Shown here: in pieces, positions 1 to 15,100 of the stretch
Layout: every line of letters starts with the position of its first letter
How positions within the stretch are numbered: the first letter of the stretch is position 1
NCBI RefSeq assembly: GCF_002775205.1
Contig: NC_036459.1
Span: 600,492-664,491, forward strand
Source of the DNA: Xiphophorus maculatus
Lineage: Eukaryota > Chordata > Actinopteri > Cyprinodontiformes > Poeciliidae
Direction of reading: 5' to 3'
Length of the DNA stretch: 64,000 bases
Position numbers and translations under genes: made by a program
Notes under the pieces: model-generated
Databases searched by the model: none
Seen by the model: the letters and a program-made list of their open reading frames with translations, nothing else
Told to the model about the DNA's origin: nothing

Positions 1-71
1 TCGGTTTTATTGGATCCTGCTGCAGTGAATCCAACACACAACAGACGCAGCTTGTTGCTGCTGAACCAGCT

Positions 72-77
72 TTTATT
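72..77 (-). terminator. upf2: upf2 poly(A) signal
   Basis: On the minus strand an AATAAA hexamer lies about 80 bases after the stop codon used by the spliced upf2 terminal exon. A second AATAAA overlaps that stop codon itself (157-162). Either could direct cleavage, so the 3' UTR is probably very short and ends inside the window near position 50. Confidence 0.6.
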
Positions 78-157
78 TTAAAAAGTCTCTGAAACGTAAA
101 AAACCAAATGTGAAAATATAAAACGATCTAAGTCTTTGTCTCTGAGTGTTCAAGGTT

Positions 158-3100
158 TTATTCCACAGCTTGTCCCTGCTGTCTCTGCTGCTTGGCTTTC
201 CTGTCTCTGTCCCTCTGCCTGCCTTGGACCTCATGCTTTTCAATTCTCGCCCTTTTCTCTCTGCTAAAACAGACACCAGGAGGTGATTCAGACATCACAC
301 CCTGAGCTGGAACATTCTCTCCGTTAGCTGCCTCCATGCTCTGGACGCCCGTCTCACCTTCCTCCGGTTTTGAAGATGAGGTCGGCGTTGGGAGCGCCTT
401 TTGGGTGCTGGTAGCGCGGCCGGCGCTCCCGGTTGGTGTTGGCCGGAGCCGGACGCTGGGCAAACGATTGCATCATCTCTGAGGAACGTGAAGGAATGAA
501 ACACAAATAAAGATGAAATGAAAGAAGAAATGCAGAAAAGATTCTGGGTTTTCCCCTGACAGGCTCCAAATTCATGTTGTCAGCTAAACTGGGTGATGCT
601 TCAGGAAATAAGTCGCTCCATTTCCTTGCTAGGCTCATTAACTACTAATCTAGTTAAGTGTCTTAGCCAAGCTAATGCTGAATCGCTAAATACAAACTAT
701 AGCAGAAGCTAATGCTAAGCTGCTATACACATTTAAAAAAATAGCACATGCTAATGCTGCTTATGTTCACCAACCACTAATACATTTAGCTAAGAGTCTT
801 AGCTAAGCTAATGCTAAACACACACAAAAAATAGCAGAAGCTAACAATAAACCGCTAAACCAAACAAAGCATAAGCTAATTCCAAACTGTTGGTCACATA
901 AAGAAATAGCAGATGCTAACGCTACATAGCTAAATAAAGAAATGTGTGTACCCTGGTAGTCTTCCTGCTCCTGCCTCTCGTTGATGTCCAGGGTGAGTTT
1001 CTTCATCCTCATCCTCTCCTCCTGCTCCGCCTGCTGCTGGTTGAAGTGGTTCGCCGCCAGGTGAGACGACAAGGGGACGTTCAGGATCTTATACTGTCAG
1101 TAAAACAGGAAATTATGTTACAATGCCGTATCAGGGACATTACAGATAGCAAAGCCAAAAAAGGGGAAAAAACTCATTAAGTTCAGAATAAGCTCTGAAA
1201 CTTTCTATAAAAACTTGGAAATCTCAGTTTCAAAAGTCAAAATTTTGTTACTTTTGAAAAATGAAACAAATTGCCTTTCAAAATAAAAGGGCTAGTTGAG
1301 ACAAAAGCACCAGACTGAAGATTTTTGTCATCCAGTTTTTCGTAGAAAGAGAGAAAATAGAAAAATGATCAATTATAACTTATTGAGCTTATTTTAATTC
1401 ATTATGCAGAAGTCTCAATGCTCCTTCTGTTAGCTTAGCTTAAAGACTGGAATCAAAGGGAAACTGCTAGCCTTATGCTAACAGAAACACAGATGCATCC
1501 AGCAGAATCTTCAAAGCTCAACAATCAACCGACTCAGAGCTGAAAGCTCCAGATTCTCCCTGAAAGAACTCCTTGAGTGCCGAGCGGCGGCTGACGGCGA
1601 GCGGACAAACGGAGCTCAGAGCTGCAGTTATAGCTAAACTCTCAGTGTTTACCCAGAGAAAACGTCATTTCCCCTCCACACTGAAAACCACAAAGTAGCT
1701 CTGTGTTCACGCCGCGCTGACGGCTAACCGGAGCGGACTCTGGCAGGCGGAGGAGAACACACCCTGCAGCCCTCAAACCGCAGGTTTGTCCCCCGCAGGC
1801 CGGACGGAGATTTAACCCAAAGATATTTAACTGGAGACATCAGAGCAGCGCTAAGAAAACATTTCACCTAAATCATCTTCCTAAACATCTGAGACTGTAA
1901 TACAGTCAGGATGGAGTCCCACAAGGTTCACTGCTCGGGCCGAAACTTTATTTTACTTTATGGTATATTCAATGTATCCAAGTTATTAATATTTATTTGC
2001 TGATGATGTCACACTGGGGTGGGCACTTAACTTTCCATTATAATTTTACCTATAATTACCACCTTAAATTCCAATAAATTATGTTTAAATAATTATTTTT
2101 GCTTTAATTAATTGTCCATATTTTTGGGGTTTAATTTTTCCATTTTCTCCACTGATTTTTCTTTGAAAGCATCAATTAATAAAAATACATTTGAATATAA
2201 TGCTAAAATAAAACAATGTACGAAATAAGATTTATGGTTGTGATAATTACATAACAAAAAACCTAAAATGTCAAAATCGACTGAAATTTTAACTATTTGT
2301 AAAAAATATTTTAGTTCATATTTTAGAAAATAAAAAAATTCTAAATATGAAATTTTTTTTCAAATGACTTATTTTCTAAAATAAATGTAAACAAATGAAT
2401 GTAATTTCCATGTTATGCTGTTGCTCATCATTTCCATGCTTTAGTTAATGTTTGGTGATCTGAGGAAACGTATTAAACCTGCTCAGAGAAAAAATCAAGC
2501 TTGGACAAAACCCAGGTGACAGGAGGCCTCCTGCTGTTTTAGTTTTCTTAGCATTGTGTTGGGATGGAAACGTTAAAAATGTACAAAATAAATCATAATT
2601 TTAGTATTTGAAACAAAAAGTAATGAAATAAAGAGAATCTTTAGGATCCTGATCAGTCGACCCTCGTCGTTTCCTCACCTGCTGCTTGTTTCCTTTGCGG
2701 GTGAGCATGACGAACTGCATGGTGTCAGAGATGTCCGAGTCTCCCTCTCCCATGCACTGCTGGCCCGAGCCGCCCTTCTTCAGCTGGCTCTTCAGCTGCA
2801 GCGGGATGGCCACGTCCAGCTGGTGCACCTTCACCGCCTCGCCGCTGCGCTGCTGCAGAGACCAGAAGCAGGAAGTGGAAAGTCAGCAGGCAGGAAGAGT
2901 CACCACGTCCCACAGGAAGGACAGGAGGAGAGAAGACCTGCAGGTTCTCCAGCATCATCTTATCCAGAGCCTGGATGAAGTCTTCGTCCTCAGCGCAGGC
3001 GACGTGCTTCAGTCCTCCGCCGCGAATCGTCACTTCCTGGCAACAAGAAACCCGATTCAACACAAAGACCATCCACCATGACACCAGCAGATCTATCACA

Positions 3101-6100
3101 TGAATACATTGTTCTCCTCGTCCGTCTCGTTCTCCTTGTTGGAGTCGGTCAGGTAATCTGTGTTCTCCTCCTCCTCTTCCTCACGCTCCTCTTCCTCGTT
3201 CTCAGATCCTTCCTGGAGACAAAAAAACTGATTGTTACCTAAACAAGAAAACAAAGAAAAAGAGACAAACAGACTAATGTGAAGATTTATCTTCACAGTA
3301 AATCCAGAAAGGAAGGATAGCTAGAATGGAAGAAAACCAAAACGAAATACAGAAAAAATAAAAACAGAAAAGAAAAAGACACAGAAAGAACAAAAAACTG
3401 CGACAAAAAGAAATAAAAAAAAACAAAAATACAGAAAAAGAAATAAAACCTGTAACCGCCTCACTTCTCTGTAGCGTGATGTAAACACTGACATGTCACC
3501 ATAGCAACCAAATGGACTCACATCCTCTTCCTGTTCGTTCATCTCGCTCTCGTTGCCCGACTGCTCCTCGGTGTCAGCGGCTCCCTCTTCATCCTCATCC
3601 TCGTCTTCCTCATCGAGCGGCTCGCCTTCACTCATGGCGCTGGAGCGGCCGTCCTTCTCCATGGCCATGCCTTCATTAAACCACACACACACACTGCTGT
3701 GATTAACACATTAAACATGGAGGCAACCAATGGATAATTAAGCCGTTCACCTGTTGACAGAAGGAAGGTGTAACGACTTGATCTGAGGCAGCAGATCAGG
3801 TCTGGTGTGTCTGAAGCCTGAGGATTGTCCAATCACTCTCTGCTCTACAGCATTCATGTTGTCACCAAACATTCAACACCAGGCGTGGAAAGTTACAGAG
3901 CAAAACATGCAAACCTCTTCCTCACTTCTCATATCCTCCTTTAGGGGGCGCCGTTACTTCAACAAATCTTTCAATTAATTTTTCAAAAGTTTGACTTTTG
4001 CATCTTTTATCTAATAATTCCAGGAGCTAGAGATGCAAGTTATCAATTTATGAATTAATTCATCTAAAGTTGATCGATTAACGGTTAATTGATAGGCGGC
4101 CATTTTCTTAAAAGTTTTCTGTTGCATCACCTTCGTCTCTAAATAGGAAGTTGGCGCTGCTTCGCTGAATGACCGCGATTAAAGGCGAAACTTTAATACG
4201 TTTATTGTGTGCATTATATTTCAAAACAGAACCGCATAAAGTACATTTTCCACCCCACAACGAACTCTGGACCGTTTCTCTTTCTAGTTCAGAGATCTCT
4301 CCGCCATCTTGTTTCTATATTAACAGCTCCGTTTATGGCCAGCGGCGCCCTCTGCTGGATGGCGGCCAAACTACAACAATAAAATAATATCTAAACGGAC
4401 GTTATTAGTTCATCGATTGGAATCCATTTTAATCTAGTAAACCATTACATCGACAAATACAACGAAGAGCAAGGGCCATACTGCTAAACAAAAAATAACT
4501 ATAAGAAGTCAAAATAATCTGAGAATAAAGTCACAAGAGAATAAATTCTAAATAATACGAGAAAAAGGTCAAAATTATGAGGATAAAGTTGTAATATTAT
4601 GACTTTATTCTCGTAATAGTACGACTTTTTTATATTTTATTAACTTCATTATAAAATTGTGACTTCATTTTCGGAATTTTATTTATTTTTTATTTATTTG
4701 CGTCAGAGGCCACTAACCGTACGTGGATTAATTGTTTTCATCTCTGCCAGGAGTATTTATAGACTGATTTAGAGGTAGTTTTTCCTCCTCTGAGCTAATT
4801 TATCTCCAGGTTGTTGCACCTGAGTCACTTTCTCAGAGGGTGGAGTTTGCATTTTTCTCTGCATTCCAGTGCAGCACACTGAAACTGTGGAACAAAGCAG
4901 TTTTCATGCTGTCATCGAGTCGCGGAGCCAGATACACCTGCTGCAGAATCGCTTCCTTCTTTCCTTTCACCTCAGACAGACTGGAACTAAACCAGGCTGC
5001 AAGACGCGGCCGTTCTATAAATACAGCCACACTAAAAAGAAAGTACACCCTCATCCTGACCTGGGGTTTTACACAGCAGATACCAAACCATCAGACTAAT
5101 GGTTATTCAGATACACTTGTTTCTGCAAGCTGGCAGCCATCTTGTTTTGTAGAGAGGCTTTCTCTTTCAACCATTCAAAACAAGCCATTCATTTTTAAAT
5201 GATCCTTTCATGAACTTTAACCTTTGACTTTAGAGTTTTTTATTTTTTTGTCTTCTCTCTGGGTTTTGTGCCCTCTGACCTGGAGGTGAATCTGCAGGAA
5301 AGACTGGTTGCTGTTCTGGATGATGTCATGCTATCGTGATGCTTTCCAGGTTCTACAGCAGGGTGTCCAAACTTTTAGCCAAGACGGAAAAAATGTTCAA
5401 TTTGGACGAAGTGGAGGGTTACAAAAATCTAATTAAAAAATGCAGCAGTAAATTCACAGATTTCTTTCTAGTTTCACTAAAACTCAATATTTTCTAAAGT
5501 GAATAAAACGGTGGGATTGTTGAAGGAGTGAGATCTCTGAATAAATTAGACGGATTATTGAAGGTTAAAGAGTTTCCTGAACTTATTAGTGTTGAAAAGA
5601 AATCTTGCTATAACATTTATGCATCAACCAACTGTGCAAACTCACTAAACTCCAGCCTAATGGGTGTACTAACTTTCTGCATTCCTTTTAAATAATATAC
5701 TGTTTCATTTTGTTTAATTAAACTCTCCTATACCAGTTATAGTCCAGTTATGTCACAGTTGATATTTCACCAAATATCAACTAAGTAACGAGGGCCGAAA
5801 TGATTAATCATCAACCAACTTAGCCATAAACTCAGACAACTGCCAATAACTTTAAGAGCAACACACTCAGAAGATTAAACCAAAACAAGAATACAAACAT
5901 TTTGCATTTAGGATAAAAAAAAAAAAAAGGAAAAATATATATATTTGTCTGCAAATCTACCCAGAAGTCATCAGGAGATTTAAATTATGTTTAAAAAAAT
6001 TCTTCTTAATAATATATAATAAGTTGGTTCTAAACCTGAATCTAATCTAAAAGAATAAAACGGATGACATTGTATTGATGCTAAATCAAGCAGAAAGGGC

Positions 6101-9100
6101 TGAACTCTTTTCACATGGTGACGTTGGAATAATTATTTTAGCTGCAGATAATCATTCACTAAAGGAATGTTGTTATTGTATTTCAGGGAAATAAAATGTT
6201 TATTTTACTTTCTTTTTTAATTTCCAATATTGTATAAATAGGATTAGGTGGGTAAATTAAAAATCAGCAAAACGTGCCATGTAAAAAAAAATTAGATTTA
6301 TCGATTAATAATCGATTACTAAAGTAATGGTTAGTCGTAGTTCAGTAAGTAACAAAATAAATATTCCACCTCTAGTTGTAGATGTAATAATATTCCCACC
6401 TGAGGCCAGATTTGAGGCCACTAAACCTTCGTTTGAAATTTTCCTGAAGTTCTCAGCGACATTCCGGCTTCACTTTGAGGGGAATGCAGATTTTCCAGCC
6501 AGGTGAGATCATGAATGAATCTCGTTTAAAGACGTTGTTCTGCTGCGTTGAACCTGGTGTTTTAGGGAAAACTGCTTCACTGAGTCTAAAAATAGCAGCT
6601 AATGATGACCAGCTCATGTTACCCACATGACAACAAAACAATTAAATCCATTTTCGATGAGTAATTTCTGTTTTGGCGATGCAGCTGGAATAAAATAATC
6701 CATAAACGTGATTACATTTAATCCCAGACGCTGCGTGCTGACGGGTTCGTCAGGTGAGCGCATGCGTTTGGTATGCAAGCGTTTCCTCCTACGCAGCAGG
6801 GAATGCGGCTCTGCTGGGAGGAAACCAGAGAAACCAGCTGTAGCGCCAAACTACGTCGTCTGGAAACTCATCCTCACCCAGTTTGACGAGAACTTCCCTC
6901 TCCAGGTCGGCCACCTGCCTGGTGGCGTCGTCCAGCGAGCAGCTGAGCCGCATCTTGGGCCGCAGCAGCTCCAGCGTGTCGCTGATCATGTAGTCGATGT
7001 CGATGGGGAACGGGTGGTCCTTTGTCCAAACATCCACGCTCTTCTTCCACCAAATGTACCGCTGCAGGAACACAAACCTCATTAAACCTTCAGAAAGGTT
7101 CACAAAAAACTGTTTGAATTCACTATCATATGGCATCATTTATAATTGTTATTAATTTGTTTGTGGTTATATTCTGCAGCAGGACAAGTTCACTAAAATA
7201 TAGCAAAATGATTCCAGAACAACAGTTGTTTAACAAACGGCTAACGTCTCCAGCTAACGCTCCAGGTGAGAGGCGGGGTCACCTGGACAGGGCGCCAGTC
7301 TGTCGCAGGGCAACACAGAGACAGACAGGACAAACAACCACACACACACACAAACACAAACACACACACCTAGGGAGAATTTAGAGTCCAATTAACCTGA
7401 CAGTCATGTTTCTGGACTGTGGGAGGAAGCCGGAGAACCGTAGAGAACCCACCATGCACAGGGAGAACATGCAGAAAGACCCTAACATATAAAATTCATG
7501 TAAAATCATGAATTGTTTCCTCCTCAGATTAAAGGCGTAAACACAATATTGTAAATAAGAATTAAATCAATTCTGGTTAACTAAAACAAAAATAAATACA
7601 GGGAAAGTTACAAAAAATCTCTGAGATTTTCTCTCCATTTAGAAAACAGAAATAATTTGGGTGATTCTCACAGATCCAAACCAAGAAAAGTTTATTCTGA
7701 CTCAACTTCATTCTGTGAGAAAAAAATGGATGAAAATATCCGTTTTCAAATTGACGTTTTTAATTAAGCGTGAGATTGAACTTTATTATCAAACTGCTCC
7801 ATTTGAATATGAATCACTTTCAAGGACTTTATGCAGAAACCAAGCACTTTCCAAACCTTGAAAACACCAAAATCCTTGAGGATTCAAGCCTCTGTATGAA
7901 CCCTGTGGGTTCTGTTAGCATGTTAGCGGTGGGAGGCGCTGCAACAGACCTGGAAGTAGATGAGGAAACAGTCGAGCTTCTTCTTGCTGGAGCCGCGGTC
8001 GAAGTACTGGCCGCAGGTGTCGAGCAGCGTGCAGACGAGCCGGATGCGGAACAGGTGCTCGGGCGGGTCCAGCGGGCTGGGGCTGCCGTCCGGGTTCACC
8101 CCGAAGGAGATGAAGGAGAAGAGCGTCCGGAAGACAACGGCCGACTCCACCATGCGGTAGTTGTAGAGCTCACCCAGGAACTTGGCGCTGCTGATCCGCC
8201 GCTGGTTGAACTTGGGCTGGTTGACCTGGAAACAGCAAACCATTAAGGCTGCGGCTGCAGCATCATGCTGCGGCTGCAGCATCATGCTGCGGCGAACGTT
8301 GAAGGTTTGACTCAGACTTCATTTCATCTTTTTGTTTCCATCTGATGTGAAAATACTCCAGCAGTTTCAGCGACAAACGTTTCACTTTCAGAAGGCAGAA
8401 TATAGGAAATACTATGAAAATACAGAACATGCTGTTAGGAGTCAAGTGATTAATCAGCTTAATCGTGATTAATCACTTATTGAAATAATCAATTAATTGG
8501 TAACTGGGTCATTCACACTTCTACTGATGTTTGTTAATGAACAAGAGCAAGTTTTATACATTTTGAAGTATTAATAGAAGAAAAAACATGTAGGTTGAAC
8601 TGATTAATGGAATTAATCAATTATTAAAATAATCGTCAAGTAATTTAGTAATCGATTAATCATTAACTGAAGTGTAAAGGCTCAATTAAAGGCAATTTGG
8701 TGAAAGACACTCAGAAGTAATTAAGCTAAAACTGCACAAAAAACATTTTGTTTCAAAATTTTAAAAAAACTTATTTTCTACCCACAGCTCCTGAAGTTGA
8801 AGTTTTAGCTTCAAAGTCTGTAAAGAAATCTCCTCTTAAGCACCTTGTGAGTCAGTTAATCTAAAAGCTAATCTCTGGATCAGCGCTGCACTGTGCTGAT
8901 GTTAAATCCAGCAGGAAGGCTGGCACTTTGCTGGAGTCTCTTCAGCTCAGGAAGATGTCAGAAAAAAAGATGCAAGCTGGATTATTCTGACAGATTCTAA
9001 CGTCTGGTTTTATCTGAGGTCTGAAATACCGGTTCCGATTTTCACAGATCCAACTTTTTTATTCTGACACATAAGAAAGGTGCAGCAGGTTTTGGATTCC

Positions 9101-12100
9101 AACAGAAAATAAAGAAGTGACAAGGTTTTCCACATTTTATTGAAATCTAACCAAAGTTCCCAGTGGGATCATTTTGCAAATCCTTTAGGCTTTGGTCTAA
9201 AATCACAGTTTGAGTAAACATACTGTAGTTACTGTCAACAGGCTTGGACAAAAGGCTCAGTGTTTCCACTTGGTGCCACAGGGTGGATGCGTAATGCGTG
9301 CAGTAACGTGCAGACGGCTCTCCATGTGCAGCTGAAACATTCCAGGTGAAACTCAGGCTTCAAATTTTCCGTTTTGCAACGGCAATAGCTAAGAAAACCT
9401 GGAATAGTTCTTGTTTTTTCATGTCTATCGATGCTTTTTAATGCACAAGAGACATTTTAATACATTAGAAATGTTAATAGAAGAACATGTGGGGCTGAAA
9501 CGATTAATCGGATTAATTATGATTAACCTATTATTGAAATAATCATCAATTTAGCAATTAATTAACCATTAAGTAGAGTGTACAGACTCAAAGAAACACC
9601 ATTTACAGAAATAAAAATTTCTTCAAGTAAGAGTAGAAATACTTCTACATAACAAAAGCATAATCAAGTAAAAGCAGAGATACTCCTAAAGGTAATTTTT
9701 TCCAAAGCCTTTCGGACCGTAATACGTACGTAGAGTTTGGTGTGAGCGTACCTCCATGCCGAGCCGGATGTCCTCCAGGACGCCGTCCACCACGTGAATG
9801 CCCACGTCCTCCTGGTACGCCACCAGGCCGGCCAGCAGGTTGGCCACGCAGTGGATGCTGTTGTACTTGATGTTCCAGATGTTGATCATGCAGCAGATCA
9901 GGTAGCCCTTCGCCTCGGGCTCCTGCCACGGCAGCTTGCGCATCTGCCGCAGCACCTTCTCCGTGGTGACCTTGGACAGGTCCTTGTATAGCAGCTTCCT
10001 GATGTACTCCTGCAGCGGCGGCCGCTTCTTCTTCACGGCCTTCTCGATGGGCGGCGGGTTGCAGTAGTAGTAGGCGTTCTCCACCATGGTGACGTAGCGC
10101 GCGTCCAGGTGCTGCGCCTGCTTTTTACGCATCATTTGTTCCTGCAGAGCAGAGAAAATCTGAGCTGAATATCTGCTGAAATTATTTATTTTAAAAAAAC
10201 ACTTACTGTTATTTTTATGTTTAACATTTTAAAGAATTTTCGAATTTTGCTGGACGATAAATTGTCCCAGACGTTAACACGATAAACGATAATGTTGTTG
10301 TTTTGAGACCGTTTTCAAGTAATAAAATGATAATAATTACATAAAAATGCAAGAACAAATTCTCAAAGACCAACTAACTTTAATTTCTAACAGTTAACAC
10401 TGGAACTGGAAGACATTTTAAATATCCAAAATAAACAAAACAAATAAAATGAATTATTAAATCTCCATAAACAAAATTGGTCTCCAAAAAATGGCTACCT
10501 AGACTTTAATATCTTATTTTAAAAATAAGCTTTATTGGTTATTTATATGCATTTATTGCATTGCTAATATTTTGTAAAAAGGCAAAAGTGGTTAAATAAA
10601 AAATATGCAGAATCAGATAATTTTTTAAAAATCTGATTAATCGTCAGAATTGATTACTAAAATAATTGCTAGTTGAAGCCCTAATTGAATTACCAGGAAT
10701 GCCATTAAATTAGTCAGTGTGTGAGAATATGAAGACATTTTTAAATTATTAAATTTCAACCTTATTCCAAGCATTGTTTTATAAAAGAGAGAGAACGTCT
10801 TTAGAAACTTTTCCAAACATTAAAAAACAAACGTTAGCTGTGTTTCCATCGACCATATAACTGAACAATTTGACATTTCAGAAAAAACATTGCTTAATGG
10901 GAAAACACCACTTTTGAAAAAAAACAACCTTTTTGGATAAAACGTCCTGGCGCTAGGATGAGGTGGCTTTTTTTGAGTCAAAACTGGTTTATTTCACAAA
11001 AATGCAATAAAAAACACTTTTTCTGCATCACATGATCAACAACAGGATGTTACTACTGGCAGAAATGACGAAGAAAACAGGAAGTAGTCAGGATGATACA
11101 GCGTGTGCTTAATTGCTTATCGCATGAAAAAACTTGTTCACATGTGATTTTAGTTGTTTATGTGATAGAAACACCGCAAATTGTTTTTTGTGCAATACTG
11201 AAAGTTTTGTGCACATTTGCGACAGACTCAAGATTGAATCTGTCTTCTGGTTAGCAGCAGCTGGTTTTGTGCTAATAAAGACAGAAACGTTGGGGCCGCA
11301 GGGAGCGGACTGACCAGCAGGACGCTGGTCCGCAGGTGAGAGTCGGGCGAGCGGAACAGGAAGCGGCCGCAGGTCTCCAGCAGCGTGCAGGCCATCTCGA
11401 TGTGGTGGTGGGTGAAATCAGACAGCAGCATCTGTTGGGGCGCAGCAAAACAGACTTCTTAATCAAACATTTGAGGAAACCAGAGGACGGTTCGGAGGTC
11501 CAGACTCACCTTCAGGCAGTGAAGCGTGTCGGTCTTTGAGAACATCTTGAACTTGGAAAGTTCTCCGATGAATCGCACCGTTTTGTTTTTGGTCTCGATG
11601 TTGATCTGGTCCTTCTTACGGATCTAAAAATGGGACAAACATTTACTAAAGCAAATATTTTCAAGTCTTGTTTGATGTTTCTTTGGGTTTTTTATATTTA
11701 AATAAATTGCAGGGTTTCTACACAGTAAAACTTAAGAGCCTTTCAAGCATTTCAGGGAAGTTTTCAAACTTTCCCAGAACTACACTTCAGATTAGGGGAG
11801 ACACGATTAATCAGATTAATCGATTATTTATATTAATGCTTTTAATGCACAAGAGTTTTGTACATTTGGAAATATTAATGCAAGAAATAAGGAAATATGT
11901 AGCGCTGTAACGATTAATCAGATTAATCAATTATTTTTCTGGATTTCAGCAAAATAATTTTAGAAATTCTATTGGACCTAAAACAAGTTTAGTCTGATTT
12001 TTAAAAAACCCATTTGGTTTAAATTGCAAATAGCATTTTCCTACTTCAGGCTTTTAATCAAAAGTTAGATTGCACTTTATTATCAAACTGTGCAGTGTGA

Positions 12101-15100
12101 ATATAAAGCACTTTCAAGGACTTCACACAGAAATTAAGCACTTTCCAAACCATGAAAATACATACATTTAAGCATTTTTCCAAGTATTTCAAGCACCTGA
12201 ATAAACCCTGAAAGGCTTAACTAATACTGAGATCTGCAGAAACGTGTGTATTTGTCTCTGTATTTACAGTGAATTTAAAGGTTTAATGATGGAAAAATGA
12301 CCCACATGGAACCTGAAGTCTCCCTTCAGCATGGAGCAAAGATCCTCGGCTACGTCTGACATGCAGGGATGCAGCGTCGCCACCAGGCGAGAGTAGAAAG
12401 GCAGAAGATCCAACCTGAAACATCAGCTGGTCACCAAACAGAAACACAGTGACACAGCGCCTCTGTGTGGCGATTCCAGATATGAACCTCACCTCTGCCT
12501 GGGGACGGTGAACAAGGCCCGGACCAGTTTCCTCCGGTTGGATTTGGTGTTCATGTTCATGCAGAAGTCCATGGCGGCCTGAAAGAGTCCAGATCAGCAG
12601 TTTATCAACTGTTTGCAGCTGCAGCAGTTAATCTGAGGTCCAAACCTCAGATTAACTCACCTTGTCTATCAGGTCTCTGTTGACACAGTTAGGAAGCTGC
12701 TGAATGAAGGCGTCCACGATCAACTTCAGGTGCGACCCGGTGTTGGCCTCCTCGTCTTCTTGCTCTGCACAAAAAGACAACAATAATGTCTAAAATCTAG
12801 ATTAACTAAAAACCTGCTAATAAAAGAAAAATGCAGTGAAATTGGCAATCAGACTTCATTTCTGTCTTTTTAATTCAAAATACTATTATATCAATTACTT
12901 TGTGTGTGTGGTTATTAATCAGTTAATCTAATGAATAAATACACTGTACTGATGTTAAGTCAGGCAGAAACAGAAGAACTTTTCACATGTTAAGTGGTTT
13001 TTTGGCTGCAGGTGTTTCCTTTGCTGCATTTAATTCAAGAAAATGTTAATTTTCTATATAAAAATGGAAGAGAGTTCATTTGCATCTTAATGTATTTTTA
13101 ATTTTGTATAAAACGGATTAAAAATCTGAAGAATGTGCAAAGTTTTATCAAATTAATTGTCAGAGTAATCGATTAATAAAATAATCATTAGTTGCAGTTC
13201 TAGAAACAAATCAGGGATCTGATGGATGAATTGTCCCAAAAATTATTGCCATAAACGATAATATAAGATTAAAAATAGGATATTTAAATAGAGCAACTCG
13301 GTTTAATCAGATTATGTTATTATTTCCACCTTAGACATGTTTTTGAGTTGAATTGTTCAGGAGAATCTCAGATTGGAATCAGGTCCCACCTTGCTCATCC
13401 AGCAGCTTCTTGGCCAGCTCCTCGTTCTCCACCTCGTCTCCTCCCTCCAGCTCCAGAGGCTCGTCTGCGATGTCCAGCGCCTCCAGCTCCAGCTCCAGCT
13501 CTTCTGTGGTGCTCACGTCCTTCCCTTCTCTGCCATCTGAGGACAACAGCGCATCACTCACACCAGCCCCATCGGTCGCTCCAACCCGACTCCAGTCCGC
13601 TTGTCCAGAAAGTCCAGTTTGTTTTGCTGAGGTGTGAATGCTGATCTAACTCTGGCTCGCCTACAAATCTCGGTCTCGGTTCGGTTGAAATGAACTCTGA
13701 TGCAGTTTGAATGCATATGTGAAGACCAAGTATATTAGAGACCGCTCCAAAAGCAGGAGGTGAATTACAGCGCACGGCATCCTGGGTAAATACAACCAAA
13801 ACAAACTTTCTAGCCTAGCGCTAGCGGAAGGCATTGCTCCTGATCTTTAGCCAAAGACAAAAGTTGGGTAGTAACTAGTTCCACTTACTTGAGTAAGATT
13901 AGGAGTATTTTTACTGTTTTTATTTAACCATCACCTGATTAATTTTGTTGTGAAGTATTTCTACTCTTACTTGAGTAAAATTTCTTCACTGAATAAAGAA
14001 CAAACTTGTACTAAACAAAAATCTTTCCAGACACACACTTGCAGTTTTTGTTAAAGCTTCACATCGAAAAAAATTGGAAAAAAAATATTTTTTTGCCTGA
14101 TTTTGTTATGAAAAAATATGAATTATTTTCATTTTGGTTGTTTAAAATACCAAAATTTCTACATAATCTATTTTAATCCGCCTGGTGACGTAACTTTAAA
14201 ATATTTAATTATTGATGTTTGCAGTTGCTCAGAACTTGAGTTGATTTTTACCAAATACTGTTTTACATTGAGTCAATTCTTGGATGTCTCCTTTTTACTT
14301 GAGTAAAAATACATTGAAGTAGTGCTACCCAAAAATTATACTCAAGTAAAAGTAAAAAGTAGTCGCCCACAGGGCGTGCTGTGGTGGCGCAGCGGGTCAG
14401 CACGCCCCACGTTTGGAGGCCTTAGTCCTCGACGTGGACGTCTGGGGTTCGACTCCCGGTCCCGACGACCTTTGCCGCATGTCCTCCCCCCTCTCCTCAC
14501 CCTCCTTCCTGTCAGCCTACTGTAGAAAAAATACGAGCCACTAGCGCCGCAAAAACTCTTCGGAGAGAAAAAAAAAAAAAGTAGTCGTCCACCAAATTAC
14601 TCAAGAGTAAAAATGTATTTGGTAATTAATCAGTTATTCAGTATTTGAGTAGAATTTTACCAATCATTTAATATTTAAAAACTGCATTATCAAATGGACC
14701 AAAATACAAAGTGATGTGGAAATTTCTGTGTTTTTAAAGACCAAAAAGAAAATAAATAACTTGAATGACAATTACAAAATAACAAGTAACAGAAATAAGT
14801 TTCTTTCAATATGAAACTTAGGAACTTTTTAATAAAACTAGCAATACTTGGTAATAACTAAATAAAACTAAGAAAGCACAGAATAGTGATAAACGTACCT
14901 TTGGCGTCGTCCTTGTCTTTGCTCAGGCCGCTCTTCTCGTTGTCCTTGAACAAGATGGCGGGAACAAAAGCCTTCAGGTCGATCAGGTTTTCGTAGAAGT
15001 TTCGCGCGTCTTCGTCTTCCCAGATGCCGCCCTCCAGTTCGTACTCTCCGGGTTTTCCGGGGGTGAAGATGTCGATGCCGGGGCCGTGCTCTGAGGGAGA

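Noticed and set aside
4840-5202. A 120-codon frame in the largest upf2 intron
   Set aside because: No family resemblance, the opposite strand and another frame are equally open, and there is no splice or promoter context; I could not assign this stretch.
7950-8285. CAGC-rich repeat 'gctgcggctgcagcatcatg' near 8250 as a regulatory element
   Set aside because: It is a short imperfect duplication of about 19 bp just beside an exon acceptor; nothing distinguishes it from chance slippage.
14371-14450. tRNA gene suggested by the B box
   Set aside because: The tRNA-like head is diverged, does not close a cloverleaf that I can draw, and continues into a SINE body with an A-rich tail; a second copy exists with its own target duplication.
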